DNA from: Bacillota bacterium
Lineage (GTDB): Bacteria > Bacillota_I > Bacilli_A > RF39 > UBA660
Direction of reading: 5' to 3'
Assembly (NCBI GenBank): GCA_015059375.1
Contig: SVAN01000006.1
Location: forward strand, 1-53,708
DNA length: 53,708 nucleotides
Shown piece after piece: positions 42,444-50,789 of this stretch. The translations under genes were made by a program, and so were the position numbers. Each line of letters starts with the position of its first letter. Position 1 is the first letter of the stretch. A model generated the notes under the pieces. It was not told the origin of the DNA and searched no databases. It saw only the letters and a list, made by a program, of their open reading frames with translations.

Positions 42444-43370
42444 ATGGATAAAATAGCAGTATTAATACCTTGTTATAATGAAGCACAAACAATAGCAAAG
42501 GTTGTAAAAGATTATAAAAAAGCCTTACCGGAGGCCACAATTTATGTATATGATAATAACTCCAGTGATAACACAGCGCAAATAGCTCAAAAAGCAGGGG
42601 CGGTTGTTCGACATGAATATAAGCAAGGAAAAGGTAATGTTGTTCGAAGCATGTTTAGACAAATTAAAGCAGAATGTTATTTAATGATTGATGGCGATGA
42701 TACATATCCTGCTGAAAATGCTCGTGAAATGTGTGATCTAGTTTTAGAAAAGAAAGCTGATATGGTAATTGGTGATCGTTTATCATCAACGTATTTTACA
42801 GAAAACAAAAGACCATTTCATAACTTAGGAAATAAACTAGTACGTTTTTCAATTAATACCTTATTTAAAAATAAAGTAAAAGATATTATGACTGGTTATC
42901 GAGCATTTAGTTATGAATTTGTTAAAGGTTTTCCTGTGTTATCAAAAGGTTTTGAGATTGAAACAGAAATGACAATTCATGCGGTTGATAAGAATTATCG
43001 ATTAGTTGAAGTTCCTGTCAATTATAAAGATCGCCCTGAAGGTAGTGTATCAAAGTTAAATACATATAAAGATGGAGCAAAGGTATTAAAAACCATAGCA
43101 GTTCTTTTTAAAGAATATAAGCCATCAGCATTTTTTAATATTATTTCATGTATCTTTTTAATTTTAGCTTTGTGTTTCGGAATGCCTGTAGTTATTGAAT
43201 TTTATAAAACGGGATTAGTTCCTCGTTTTCCAACATTAATAGTAGCATCAATATTCTTGGTTATTTCTTTATTACTTTGGATATGTGGCGTTATTTTACA
43301 AGTTATAGTAAAAAAACATAAACAACTATATGAGATTTTAATGAATATGATGAATAAGGAATATGAATAA
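42444..43370 (+). CDS. GT2 glycosyltransferase with two C-terminal membrane spans (GtrB/Dpm1-like)
   Basis: 308 residues. The N-terminal GT-A domain has IAVLIPCYNEAQTIAK, IYVYDNNSSDNT, GKGNVVRSMFRQ, MIDGDDTYPAE (metal-binding DxD) and MTGYRAFSYEF. Two spans at about 230-290 anchor it. Such enzymes load a sugar onto polyprenyl phosphate in the cytoplasm. The downstream GtrA-family protein overlaps it by 8 bases and would flip the lipid-sugar outward, where a GT-C enzyme uses it. AGAGGAAGT precedes ATG 42444. Confidence 0.92.
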   Translation: MDKIAVLIPCYNEAQTIAKVVKDYKKALPEATIYVYDNNSSDNTAQIAQKAGAVVRHEYKQGKGNVVRSMFRQIKAECYLMIDGDDTYPAENAREMCDLVLEKKADMVIGDRLSSTYFTENKRPFHNLGNKLVRFSINTLFKNKVKDIMTGYRAFSYEFVKGFPVLSKGFEIETEMTIHAVDKNYRLVEVPVNYKDRPEGSVSKLNTYKDGAKVLKTIAVLFKEYKPSAFFNIISCIFLILALCFGMPVVIEFYKTGLVPRFPTLIVASIFLVISLLLWICGVILQVIVKKHKQLYEILMNMMNKEYE

Positions 43371-43743
43371 GTTAATTAAACAGATATTAAAATTTGGGAT
43401 TGTCGGAGGCATTGCTTTTGTAATCGATTATGGCATATTTGCCTTGCTTACATCTTTTAATTTGCATTATTTATGGGCTCAAGTCATATCTTTTACTGTT
43501 GCATTGGCATTCAATTATTTAGCGAGTATTAAGTGGGTATTCGATGCTAAAAGACAAACTCCAAAAGAGATTATTATTTTTATTGTATTAAGTGTAGTAG
43601 GCTTAGGAATTAACGAGTTATTACTATTTATAGGTGTTGATAAAATGAATTATCATGAGTTGATTGTTAAACTAGTTTCAACAATTATTGTAATGATATA
43701 TAATTTTATTACACGTAAGTTAATTGTTGAAAAGCATAGTTAA
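43363..43743 (+). CDS. GtrA-family membrane protein (probable lipid-sugar flippase)
   Basis: 126 residues, four spans, GtrA-type. FGIVGGIAFVIDYGIFALL lies near the start, then FNYLASIKWVFDAK and YNFITRKLIVEK, the two conserved basic loops of the family. It probably flips undecaprenyl-phosphate-sugar made by the preceding GT2 enzyme. ATG overlaps the GT2 stop by 8 bases, so it is coupled. A candidate GT-C acceptor enzyme lies at 45783-47333. Confidence 0.92.
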   Translation: MNKLIKQILKFGIVGGIAFVIDYGIFALLTSFNLHYLWAQVISFTVALAFNYLASIKWVFDAKRQTPKEIIIFIVLSVVGLGINELLLFIGVDKMNYHELIVKLVSTIIVMIYNFITRKLIVEKHS

Positions 43744-43772
43744 AAGGTGGTAGTAAATACTGCCTTTTTTCT
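43742..43772 (+). terminator. intrinsic terminator of the glycan cluster
   Basis: AAAAGGTGGTA pairs with TACTGCCTTTT (two G-U pairs) around loop GTAAA, followed by TT. Confidence 0.75.
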
Positions 43773-43786
43773 ATAAAAGTCGTTTG

Positions 43787-43815
43787 TTTACTAAAACGAG
43801 GCTGTATGATATAAT
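43787..43815 (+). promoter_or_regulatory. promoter of the yebC-ftsY operon
   Basis: TTTACT (43787-43792), 17 bases, perfect TATAAT (43810-43815), with TGA upstream making an extended -10. Confidence 0.65.
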
Positions 43816-43840
43816 CTGTAAAGAAAAGGAAGTGAAAGGT

Positions 43841-44557
43841 ATGGGAAGAGCATACGAAGTAAGAAAAGCTAGTATCCAAAAAAACGGAATGGCTAAAGCC
43901 AAATTATATTCAACATTTGCAAAAGAAATTTATTTAGCAGCAAAGAAGGGTGTCCCTGATCCTGAGGCAAATATTGTATTAAAAAGATTAATTGAAAAGG
44001 CAAAAAGATCACAAGTTCCTAATGATATTGTGACTAGGGCGATTGATAAAGCTAAAGGAGCGGGACAAGATGAGTATACGGAAGTAACATATGAAGGATT
44101 TGGTCCTGGTGCGTCAACTTTAATTATTAAAACTTTAACTGACAATGTAAATCGTACAGTTGGTTATATTCGCGCTGCGTTTAACAAAGTTAATAAAAAT
44201 TTAGGTGTAACAAACAGCGTTTCTTATAATTATGATTATTTAGGTGTGGTATCATTTAAGTGCGATAATGAAGAAGCAGTATTGGACAAATTAATTGAGG
44301 CTGAAGTAGAGCCCATTGACTTTGAAAATGAAGAAGGAGTTTTGACTATTTCAGTCAATCCAAGTGATGAAAATAAGTTAAAAGATGCAATCGAAAGTCT
44401 ATATCCAGAAGTAGAGTATTTATTTGATGAAGTTGGAATGTTTGCAAAAGATAAAATAACATTGGAAGGCGAAGATAAAGAAGTTTTTGAACGTTTGTTA
44501 GCTCTTTTAGAAGATGTTGAGGATGTATCAAATATTTATCATAATGTAGAGTTATAG
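43841..44557 (+). CDS. yebC: YebC/TACO1-family protein
   Basis: 238 residues, cytoplasmic. The family acts on gene regulation (PmpR) or on translation of difficult proline-rich sequences. Features: MGRAYEVRKASIQKNGMAKAK at the N-terminus, VPDPEANIVLKRLIEKAKR, YEGFGPGASTLIIKTLTDN (central signature) and SYNYDYLGVVSF. ATG 43841 is chosen because AAAGG lies close upstream; the longer frame from 43784 would include the promoter. The next gene, ftsY, starts 1 base after its stop. Confidence 0.94.
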   Translation: MGRAYEVRKASIQKNGMAKAKLYSTFAKEIYLAAKKGVPDPEANIVLKRLIEKAKRSQVPNDIVTRAIDKAKGAGQDEYTEVTYEGFGPGASTLIIKTLTDNVNRTVGYIRAAFNKVNKNLGVTNSVSYNYDYLGVVSFKCDNEEAVLDKLIEAEVEPIDFENEEGVLTISVNPSDENKLKDAIESLYPEVEYLFDEVGMFAKDKITLEGEDKEVFERLLALLEDVEDVSNIYHNVEL

Positions 44558-44558
44558 T

Positions 44559-45542
44559 ATGTCGTTATTTAGTAAGATTAAAGAAAAGTTTAAAAAAAAT
44601 GATAATAAAATCGAAGAAAGTACGCAAACATACGAAAAGGGATTAGAAAAAACTCGTGAAGAATTTGTATCTAAGCTATCTTTGTTAGGAATTAAGTATA
44701 CTAAAGTTAGCGAAGATTATTTTGAAGAATTAGAAAATTTACTTATTATGGCAGATATTGGTGTTAATACGGTGTTTTCTTTCATGGATAGGATTCGCGA
44801 TCGTGTCAAAAAAGAAAATATAACTGATACAGCATATTTAAATGAAGTAATTGTCGATGAACTTTTTATTATATATGTCAATAATGAGAGTTTAACTGAC
44901 AAAATCAATATTGCTTCTGTAGGACCTACTGTTATATTAGTAGTGGGAGTTAATGGAGTAGGAAAGACAACGACCATTGCGAAGTTAGCTCATAAATATC
45001 AAACACTAGGAAAAAAAGTGATGATGGTGGCTGCTGATACTTTTAGAGCAGGAGCTGTTGCTCAACTTAAATTGTGGAGCGAAAGAGTTAATTGTGACTT
45101 TTTTGGTAAAGAAGAGACTGACCCAGCGGGAGTAGTTTTTGATGGCCTTACGAAAGCTAAAGAACTAGGTAGTGATATTGTTTTAATTGATACGGCCGGA
45201 AGGTTACATAATAAAGTTAATTTAATGGCAGAACTAGAAAAAATTAATAAGGTTATAGGTCGCATTATTCCAAGTGCTCCACATGAGACTTTGTTGGTTA
45301 TTGATGCTACAACTGGGCAAAATGGAATTATGCAGGCTAAGGCTTTTAAAGAAATTACAAATATCACCGGAATCGTTTTAACTAAACTGGATAGTACGGC
45401 TAAAGGGGGAATAGTCCTAGCGATTAAAGAAGATGTTGGTATTCCTGTTAAGTTTATTGGCCTAGGGGAAAAAATGACTGATTTAGAAACTTTTGACATT
45501 GAAAACTATATCTATGGATTATTTAAGGATTTGCTTAAATGA
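44559..45542 (+). CDS. ftsY: FtsY, signal-recognition-particle receptor GTPase
   Basis: 327 residues. An N domain of about 1-115 leads to the G domain: VVGVNGVGKTTTIAKLAHKY near 130 (P-loop), DTFRAGAVAQLKLW, LIDTAGRLHNKVNLM, LTKLDSTAKGG and GLGEKMTDLETFD near the end. It docks ribosomes with SRP at the membrane. There is no long acidic A domain, as is usual in Bacillota. It sits between yebC and ylxM; the ffh gene, often next, is absent. It ends in TGA, with the ylxM ATG overlapping. Confidence 0.97.
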   Translation: MSLFSKIKEKFKKNDNKIEESTQTYEKGLEKTREEFVSKLSLLGIKYTKVSEDYFEELENLLIMADIGVNTVFSFMDRIRDRVKKENITDTAYLNEVIVDELFIIYVNNESLTDKINIASVGPTVILVVGVNGVGKTTTIAKLAHKYQTLGKKVMMVAADTFRAGAVAQLKLWSERVNCDFFGKEETDPAGVVFDGLTKAKELGSDIVLIDTAGRLHNKVNLMAELEKINKVIGRIIPSAPHETLLVIDATTGQNGIMQAKAFKEITNITGIVLTKLDSTAKGGIVLAIKEDVGIPVKFIGLGEKMTDLETFDIENYIYGLFKDLLK

Positions 45543-45796
45543 AAAATTTTGTATATTATGGTGAACTATATAGTATTTATGGATTTTTATTAACTGATAA
45601 GCAAAAAGAAATCTTTAGTTTATATTACGAGGAAAACTTATCTCTAAGTGAAATAGCGGAATATAAAAAAGTTTCAAAAAGTTACGTTGGTAAATTAATT
45701 TCAGATGTTGAAAAAAAATTGAATTATTATGAAGATAATCTTCATCACTATGAGTTATTAGAAAAAACAGCAAAAAAAAATATCAATTTTCATTGA
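45539..45796 (+). CDS. ylxM: YlxM-family SRP-associated HTH protein
   Basis: 85 residues. A helix-turn-helix of the sigma-region-4 type spans about 20-65: LTDKQKEIFSLYYEENLSLS, EIAEYKKVSKSYVGKLI, then DVEKKLNYYEDN. YlxM interacts with the SRP machinery in Gram-positive bacteria. Shorter than the usual 105-110 residues. ATGA overlaps the ftsY stop. Its last codons lie in a terminator shared with the opposing gene, which overlaps it by 14 bases. Confidence 0.9.
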   Translation: MKNFVYYGELYSIYGFLLTDKQKEIFSLYYEENLSLSEIAEYKKVSKSYVGKLISDVEKKLNYYEDNLHHYELLEKTAKKNINFH

Positions 45797-45806
45797 TATT
45801 TTTTTT
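45773..45806. terminator. bidirectional terminator at the ylxM / GT-C junction
   Basis: A perfect 15-bp stem AAAAAAAATATCAAT / ATTGATATTTTTTTT with loop TTTC. It includes the 3' ends of both convergent genes. Confidence 0.85.
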
Positions 45807-47333
45807 GTTTAAAGCTTCGTTATACGAGTTTATTATTTCCTGCCTTTTTTCGTCGGTAAAAGCTTCATTTTTAGCATAAACCCGGTATCCATCTTTATCG
45901 TATATAACGAAGTATCCATCTATGTTATACATTTCGTTATATAAGGAGTCGGTATTGGCAATAAGCATAACATCAAAATTATATTTTTTAATAAAACTAG
46001 CTTTATCAATTTGGTTATGTTGTAATTCATAAAATTCTTTGAATAAATCAGCTTTTTTATTATTCTTTTTTAAGAAAAGTTCTGCTCGGGGATCCATGTA
46101 TGGTTTAAACCCTCGAAATTCAACGTATCCACCATCGTTAAAGGAAGCATATACTTTAGTAGTATCAGGATTAAAAACTTTTGCAATAATATCCATTGCT
46201 TCATTAGCTTTATTTTCCATTAAGTTAGTTTGAAACTTTTGAATAAATAAATAACTAAAACCCACTAAGCAAACGACACCAACAATTAAATATAGTGTAT
46301 TAAATCCTTTTCGTAGGTCTCCGGTTATTTCGCTGAAGTCTTTCGGGAACAAATCTTTAAAAAAGTATGCTAAAGGAAATATAGACACTAATATGAAATG
46401 GCTGAACCCTTTAACAGACATAAATCCTAATAAGAGGGTTCCACAGAAAAGGCAGATATATCTAACTCTGATTCTTCCTTCGCGAAAGTAAGTGTAAATT
46501 AATCCAATCATCAACATTAATCCAAACATATGCCTTCCAAGATTTTTCTCTAATGAAAAAGGCAGTAGTTCATTAATGAAGATATGCATATAATGGTCCC
46601 CATAACTAGTAAAAATGAACGTTATGGCTTTGTATCCATATGGATTAATTAAGCCTACTAAGAAGGCTATAGCTATTGCAATAAAAAATGGCTTTTTCTT
46701 AAATCCCTGTAACTGCAGCATATCGCATTTAAATGAATCAATAACATAAGGAAGCATAAATAGAAATAACATCCACCATAGTGAGGCATGCATATTAACT
46801 TCAATTAATGAGAGAATCGGTAACCAAATTAAATACTTTTTATTTTCAGTTTTAATATATAACTCTAGGACATAAATTAAAGATAATAATACAATGAAAC
46901 TAATAATCTGCGGCCTTGATACTATAAAGTGGGAGATAAGAGTAATATCTGTAGCAAACATAACAATTAAAGATAGAATATAATTACGATCGCTTATTAA
47001 CATGCATATTTTATAAAGTAAAAAACAAATAAAAAAATTGCATACAAGAATCATAATCATTAATCCCATTTGTCCAAACAAATCATATATTATCCAAAAT
47101 GATGTGGCTGAAAGCCAATTTTGAACAACTACGTTAAGTCCTTCGTGCATTGATAAAGGATCAATATGGTAAATGCCATTTTCAAAGATATACCTTCCTT
47201 CGCTAAGCAAATACCATATATCATTATCAAGATGTTTATTTAATAGTAGACAAAAAATAAACGGTATTGTAAATATAATTATAAAAATCCATTTACTGGG
47301 TTTATAAATTTCTTTCTTTTTTTTCTTTGTCAT
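45783..47333 (-). CDS. polytopic GT-C-like membrane glycosyltransferase
   Basis: 516 residues with about ten spans. The first outer loop holds LDNDIWYLLSEGRYIFENGI, an acidic DxD/DND-like site, then a Trp-rich stretch (VVQNWLSATSFWIIYDLFG). This matches GT-C enzymes that use polyprenyl-phosphate sugars outside the membrane. The C-terminal of about 130 residues is soluble and probably external (VYASFNDGGYVEFRGFKPYM). The GtrB/GtrA-like pair at 42444-43743 could supply its donor. AAGAAGG precedes ATG 47333. Assignment to GT-C is by shape and the acidic loop, not by a firm family match. Confidence 0.72.
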   Translation of the reverse strand: MTKKKKKEIYKPSKWIFIIIFTIPFIFCLLLNKHLDNDIWYLLSEGRYIFENGIYHIDPLSMHEGLNVVVQNWLSATSFWIIYDLFGQMGLMIMILVCNFFICFLLYKICMLISDRNYILSLIVMFATDITLISHFIVSRPQIISFIVLLSLIYVLELYIKTENKKYLIWLPILSLIEVNMHASLWWMLFLFMLPYVIDSFKCDMLQLQGFKKKPFFIAIAIAFLVGLINPYGYKAITFIFTSYGDHYMHIFINELLPFSLEKNLGRHMFGLMLMIGLIYTYFREGRIRVRYICLFCGTLLLGFMSVKGFSHFILVSIFPLAYFFKDLFPKDFSEITGDLRKGFNTLYLIVGVVCLVGFSYLFIQKFQTNLMENKANEAMDIIAKVFNPDTTKVYASFNDGGYVEFRGFKPYMDPRAELFLKKNNKKADLFKEFYELQHNQIDKASFIKKYNFDVMLIANTDSLYNEMYNIDGYFVIYDKDGYRVYAKNEAFTDEKRQEIINSYNEALNKKNINEN

Positions 47334-47354
47334 TTTAACCTTCTTTCCATTAAA

Positions 47355-47384
47355 ATTATATCAAAAACTAAGGGAGATAGTAAA
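47355..47384 (-). promoter_or_regulatory. probable promoter of the GT-C-like gene
   Basis: Minus-strand TTTACT (47384-47379), 18 bases, perfect TATAAT (47360-47355) with TGA upstream. It is divergent from the Mur-ligase promoter. Confidence 0.6.
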
Positions 47385-47397
47385 CATTTAGTTAAGT

Positions 47398-47426
47398 TTG
47401 CTTTGCTTGTTAACTAATGGTATAAT
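47398..47426 (+). promoter_or_regulatory. sigma-A promoter of the Mur-ligase-like gene
   Basis: TTGCTT (47398-47403), 17 bases, perfect TATAAT (47421-47426). The start of transcription should fall near 47433, inside the palindrome at 47427-47444. Confidence 0.75.
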
Positions 47427-47444
47427 ACACCCATAAATGGGTGT
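47427..47444 (+). promoter_or_regulatory. perfect palindrome over the transcription start and ribosome binding site
   Basis: ACACCCAT-AA-ATGGGTGT is an exact 8-bp dyad beginning directly after the -10 box. Its right arm contains GGGTG, the likely ribosome binding site for TTG 47452. It could be a DNA operator, or part of it could fold in the mRNA. Confidence 0.55.
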
Positions 47445-47451
47445 GATAAAA

Positions 47452-48867
47452 TTGAATAATTGGAGTTTATCTTTAATAAAAGAAATAATTGATATTAAGC
47501 AAATTAATAATGTAGATGAAGATATTGTTTTTGATTATTTAAAAATAGTAGATTTAAATAAAGTTTTATATGAAAATAATGCTAAAAATGTTTTGTATTT
47601 TTTTACTTATTCGGAAGAAAAAGATTTAACAGATGAATTTATAATTGATGCTTTTGATTTGCGAAAAAATGCTAATTCGGTTATCAGTAAACATCCTGAA
47701 TATGTCTATGTTTTAGATAAGCAGACTTATGATAATTTAGAGAAAGAAAATAAAAATGCTAAATTAATAATCGTAGATAACATATTAAAGGCAATTGATC
47801 AATTATATAATTATGTAATTGAACGGAAAAGGGCTAAAGTAATAGCTGTTACAGGCAGTGTCGGTAAAACAACCGCGGTTGGGTTAATTGAAACTGTTTT
47901 AAAAAAAGAATTTAACATTTGGCGGATTTATAGCAAGAGAATCACTCCAATAATATTGAAAGCCAATGTAATAAACTTTATTACTCCAGATGTAGACTAT
48001 ATTGTTTTGGAAATGAGTATTTATCATCACGATCATGTCGAAATATTAAGTGATTTATTAAAACCTAACATCGCTGCGTTAATAGGTGTAGATTCTTCTC
48101 ATTTGGAATTTTTTAATAGTATAGATGATATATGTAAGTATAAAGCCGCAATTTTTAGAAGTTGTGAAGTAGGATTTTATAATAATTTAGATAATAGAGT
48201 AAATCTGTTATCAGTTAAAGAAGAAAATTTGTTATTTGATGATGAAAAAATATATAAAACTCAAATGTCTAATTTTATTCCCATAGCGGATAGTTATCAA
48301 ATCAAAGACAATAAACTTATTGTAGATAAAGAGGAGATGGCGTTGTTTTTTAATTCTGAATTATCTGTTATTCAAACGTTACTTGCATATAAAATTGGCA
48401 TTTTAGTAGGAATGAATAAAAAACATATCGTTCAAGCAATAAATAGTTATGTACCAGTGGAAAATCGCATTGGCCAGAAAATCATATTTGGTAAAAATGT
48501 AATCTTTGATGGGGATATTACAACTCACGAAAGGATTAAACAATTAGCTAATCATCAGTATCCGGAAAGCTATTTAATTATTCGTAAATTTGGTTCCGCG
48601 GAAAATAATAAACGTTTTGAAAATGTATTAAATAGTTTAAATCGATTTACTAAAGTATTTGTCTTTAATGATATTGAATATTTAGAAATGCTGAAATCTC
48701 ACAAAAAAGTACAAGTTGTTGATAATCATGATTTTATGAAAGAACTAAATGGTCAAATAATATATCATTATAGTGGATATTATCGAAGTTTTGAGAAATT
48801 TAACGAAGATAATTTAATAGTATTAGAAAATGAAAGATATAAAGTTTTAAAACCGGAGGACGAATGA
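47452..48867 (+). CDS. Mur-ligase-family ATP-dependent ligase (MurF-like)
   Basis: 471 residues, soluble. A MurF/MurE-like N-terminal domain (about 1-130) leads to the ATP-binding P-loop VIAVTGSVGKTTAV near 135. DYIVLEMSIYHHDHVEIL (metal-binding Glu/His) and PNIAALIGVDSSHLEFF follow. The C-terminal domain has NRIGQKIIFGKNVIFDGDIT near 340. It should join an amino acid or peptide to a carboxylate substrate. Peptidoglycan synthesis is possible, but the pairing with a hydrolase and the modest similarity suggest a paralogue. I prefer TTG 47452, which has GGGTG 8 bases upstream; ATG 47437 would start almost at the transcript's 5' end. ATGA overlap links it to the next gene. Confidence 0.8.
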   Translation: MNNWSLSLIKEIIDIKQINNVDEDIVFDYLKIVDLNKVLYENNAKNVLYFFTYSEEKDLTDEFIIDAFDLRKNANSVISKHPEYVYVLDKQTYDNLEKENKNAKLIIVDNILKAIDQLYNYVIERKRAKVIAVTGSVGKTTAVGLIETVLKKEFNIWRIYSKRITPIILKANVINFITPDVDYIVLEMSIYHHDHVEILSDLLKPNIAALIGVDSSHLEFFNSIDDICKYKAAIFRSCEVGFYNNLDNRVNLLSVKEENLLFDDEKIYKTQMSNFIPIADSYQIKDNKLIVDKEEMALFFNSELSVIQTLLAYKIGILVGMNKKHIVQAINSYVPVENRIGQKIIFGKNVIFDGDITTHERIKQLANHQYPESYLIIRKFGSAENNKRFENVLNSLNRFTKVFVFNDIEYLEMLKSHKKVQVVDNHDFMKELNGQIIYHYSGYYRSFEKFNEDNLIVLENERYKVLKPEDE

Positions 48868-49571
48868 AAAAAATTTTATTGATTCATGGTTGGAATTATC
48901 GTAATTATACAACTCAAACAAATGAAAAAGATGCATGGCATAATCGAATGGAACTAGTGCGAGAATTAAGTAAAGATTATGAAGTTTACCGTTTAAACTT
49001 GCCTGGCTTTTGCGGTCAAAAAGAGCCTGAAAAAGCATGGAATTTAGATGATTATGCAAAATATATCCATGATTATTTAAAGTCAAAAAAATTAAGTGTA
49101 AACTATATTTTAGGATATTCTTTTGGTGGGGCAGTAGCAATTAATTATTATTTAAAATATGGTCATGAAGAAAAAATTATTTTGGTATCTCCGGCAATAA
49201 TTCGTAACCAAGAAAAGTCTAAGAAATTTATAAAAACCCCAGCTTGTATTCAAACACTACGTAATTTTTTAAGAAATCAATATATTGTTCGGATTGTTAA
49301 AACCCCCGAAATGGTTTATGGAACAAAGTTTTTGCGAAATACTTATCAAATTATAGCCCGAATTGATTTACGTAATTTACTTTTGCAAATCCCAGCTAAT
49401 AATTTGCTGCTTATTTACGGTGAAAAAGATAATATGGTAAATCCCAAAGCTGTTTTTAATTTTTTACCGACAAATTATCAAAATAAAGTAAAGTTTATAC
49501 CTGATGGAGACCATAATATTGGTAAAACGCATTATAAAGACATTATTAATTTAATTAAAAATAATATTTAG
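48864..49571 (+). CDS. alpha/beta hydrolase
   Basis: 235 residues, soluble. Features of the fold: ILLIHGWNYRNYT near 4 (oxyanion loop), YILGYSFGGAVAINYY near 73-88 with the nucleophile Ser in GYSFGG, LLLIYGEKDNMVNPK near 190 (catalytic Asp) and PDGDHNIGK near 213 (catalytic His). The substrate could be an ester, amide or thioester. It overlaps the Mur-ligase gene by 4 bases, so the two probably act in one pathway. It has its own terminator. Confidence 0.88.
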   Translation: MKKILLIHGWNYRNYTTQTNEKDAWHNRMELVRELSKDYEVYRLNLPGFCGQKEPEKAWNLDDYAKYIHDYLKSKKLSVNYILGYSFGGAVAINYYLKYGHEEKIILVSPAIIRNQEKSKKFIKTPACIQTLRNFLRNQYIVRIVKTPEMVYGTKFLRNTYQIIARIDLRNLLLQIPANNLLLIYGEKDNMVNPKAVFNFLPTNYQNKVKFIPDGDHNIGKTHYKDIINLIKNNI

Positions 49572-49598
49572 AACTATCATTAACTTGATAGTTTTTGT
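49572..49598 (+). terminator. intrinsic terminator of the Mur-ligase/hydrolase operon
   Basis: AACTATCA / TGATAGTT, loop TTAACT, then TTTG. It begins right after the stop. Confidence 0.75.
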
Positions 49599-49646
49599 TT
49601 GGAATTTTTTTCTTTTCTTGAAATATTAATTATTATAGAGGTGAAT

Positions 49647-50786
49647 ATGAAAAAATTTCTTTTATTGATATTAATGTATTTTATGTTAATTCCTAGTGTT
49701 GGAGCATTAGAAATGGAAACTGCAGCGAAAAGTGCTATTTTAATTGATCAAAACACTGGGACTATTTTATATAAAAAAAATGAAAATGAAAGACTTCCAA
49801 TGGCATCTATGACGAAAATAATGAGTTTACTTTTAATAATGGAGAAAATTAATGATGGTTCGTTATCGTATGATGATGAAGTTCAAATTTCAGAAGAAAG
49901 TTCATCGATGGGTGGTTCTCAAATTTTTTTACAAACTGGTGATCAATATAAGGTGCGCGAACTTTTGAAAAGTGTTGCCATGGCCTCAGCAAATGATGCA
50001 GTAGTGGCTTTAGCAGAAAAAACCTATGGATCAAAAGAAGCTTTTATTGAAGCGATGAATAAGAAGGCTAAAAATTTAGGCCTTACGAATACTAATTTTG
50101 TTAATGTTCATGGTTTGGATGAAGACAATCATTACTCATCAGCATCAGATATGGCATTTATGGCCAGAGAATTACTTAAATACGAAGATATTTTAACATT
50201 TACTTCCGTTTATGAGGAATATTTACAAAAACCTGATGGTTCCCAAATTTGGCTTGTAAATACCAATAAATTAGTAAGATTTTATGAAGGCGTTGATGGC
50301 TTAAAAACGGGATATACGCAAGGAGCAGGTTATTGTTTGACTGCTACAGGGAAAAGAAATAATCTGAGACTAATTAGTGTTGTTATGGGCGAAGAAAGTA
50401 TTGAAATGCGTAGCCAAGATACGGTCAAACTTTTAAACTATGGTTTTAACACTTACAAAGTTAATTTGATTAAAAGTAAAGAAGAAGTACTTGGCAAAAT
50501 TTCTGTAAAAAAAGGTAAAAAAGAATATGCTGAAGTAGTTTTAGTCAATGATGCAATAGAATTATTAAATGTTAATGATAAAATTAGTAACTACCAATTT
50601 GAATTGTCCTTGGATAAAGTTGTTGCTCCGGTAAAAAAAGGCGAAATTATTGGTAAAGTAAAGATTTTTGATAGCAATAAAAAATTAATTAATGAAGTTG
50701 AAATTACAGTTAAAGAAAACATCGAAAAAGCAAATATATGGGATTTGTTTATAAGAAATTTGCGATTAGTTATGGCATTTAAGTAA
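49647..50786 (+). CDS. D-alanyl-D-alanine carboxypeptidase (PBP5/DacF-like)
   Basis: 379 residues. A signal peptide covers about 1-20 (KKFLLLILMYFMLIPSVGAL). The S11 peptidase domain has the three active-site motifs: SMTK near 53 (SxxK), SAN near 114 (SxN) and KTG near 217. The C-terminal beta domain (about 275-350) leads to a membrane-binding amphipathic end (WDLFIRNLRLVMAF). It trims the terminal D-Ala from muropeptides outside the membrane. ATG 49647 is chosen because GAGGTG lies 4 bases upstream; the frame from 49599 would add an unlikely leader before the signal peptide. It converges with the sortase gene, 3 bases apart. Confidence 0.95.
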   Translation: MKKFLLLILMYFMLIPSVGALEMETAAKSAILIDQNTGTILYKKNENERLPMASMTKIMSLLLIMEKINDGSLSYDDEVQISEESSSMGGSQIFLQTGDQYKVRELLKSVAMASANDAVVALAEKTYGSKEAFIEAMNKKAKNLGLTNTNFVNVHGLDEDNHYSSASDMAFMARELLKYEDILTFTSVYEEYLQKPDGSQIWLVNTNKLVRFYEGVDGLKTGYTQGAGYCLTATGKRNNLRLISVVMGEESIEMRSQDTVKLLNYGFNTYKVNLIKSKEEVLGKISVKKGKKEYAEVVLVNDAIELLNVNDKISNYQFELSLDKVVAPVKKGEIIGKVKIFDSNKKLINEVEITVKENIEKANIWDLFIRNLRLVMAFK

Positions 50787-50789
50787 AAA

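Noticed and set aside
47437..47451. ATG 47437 as start of the Mur-ligase-like gene
   Set aside because: It would begin about 4 bases after the expected transcription start and has no ribosome binding site. TTG 47452 has GGGTG at good distance, though the ATG cannot be fully excluded.
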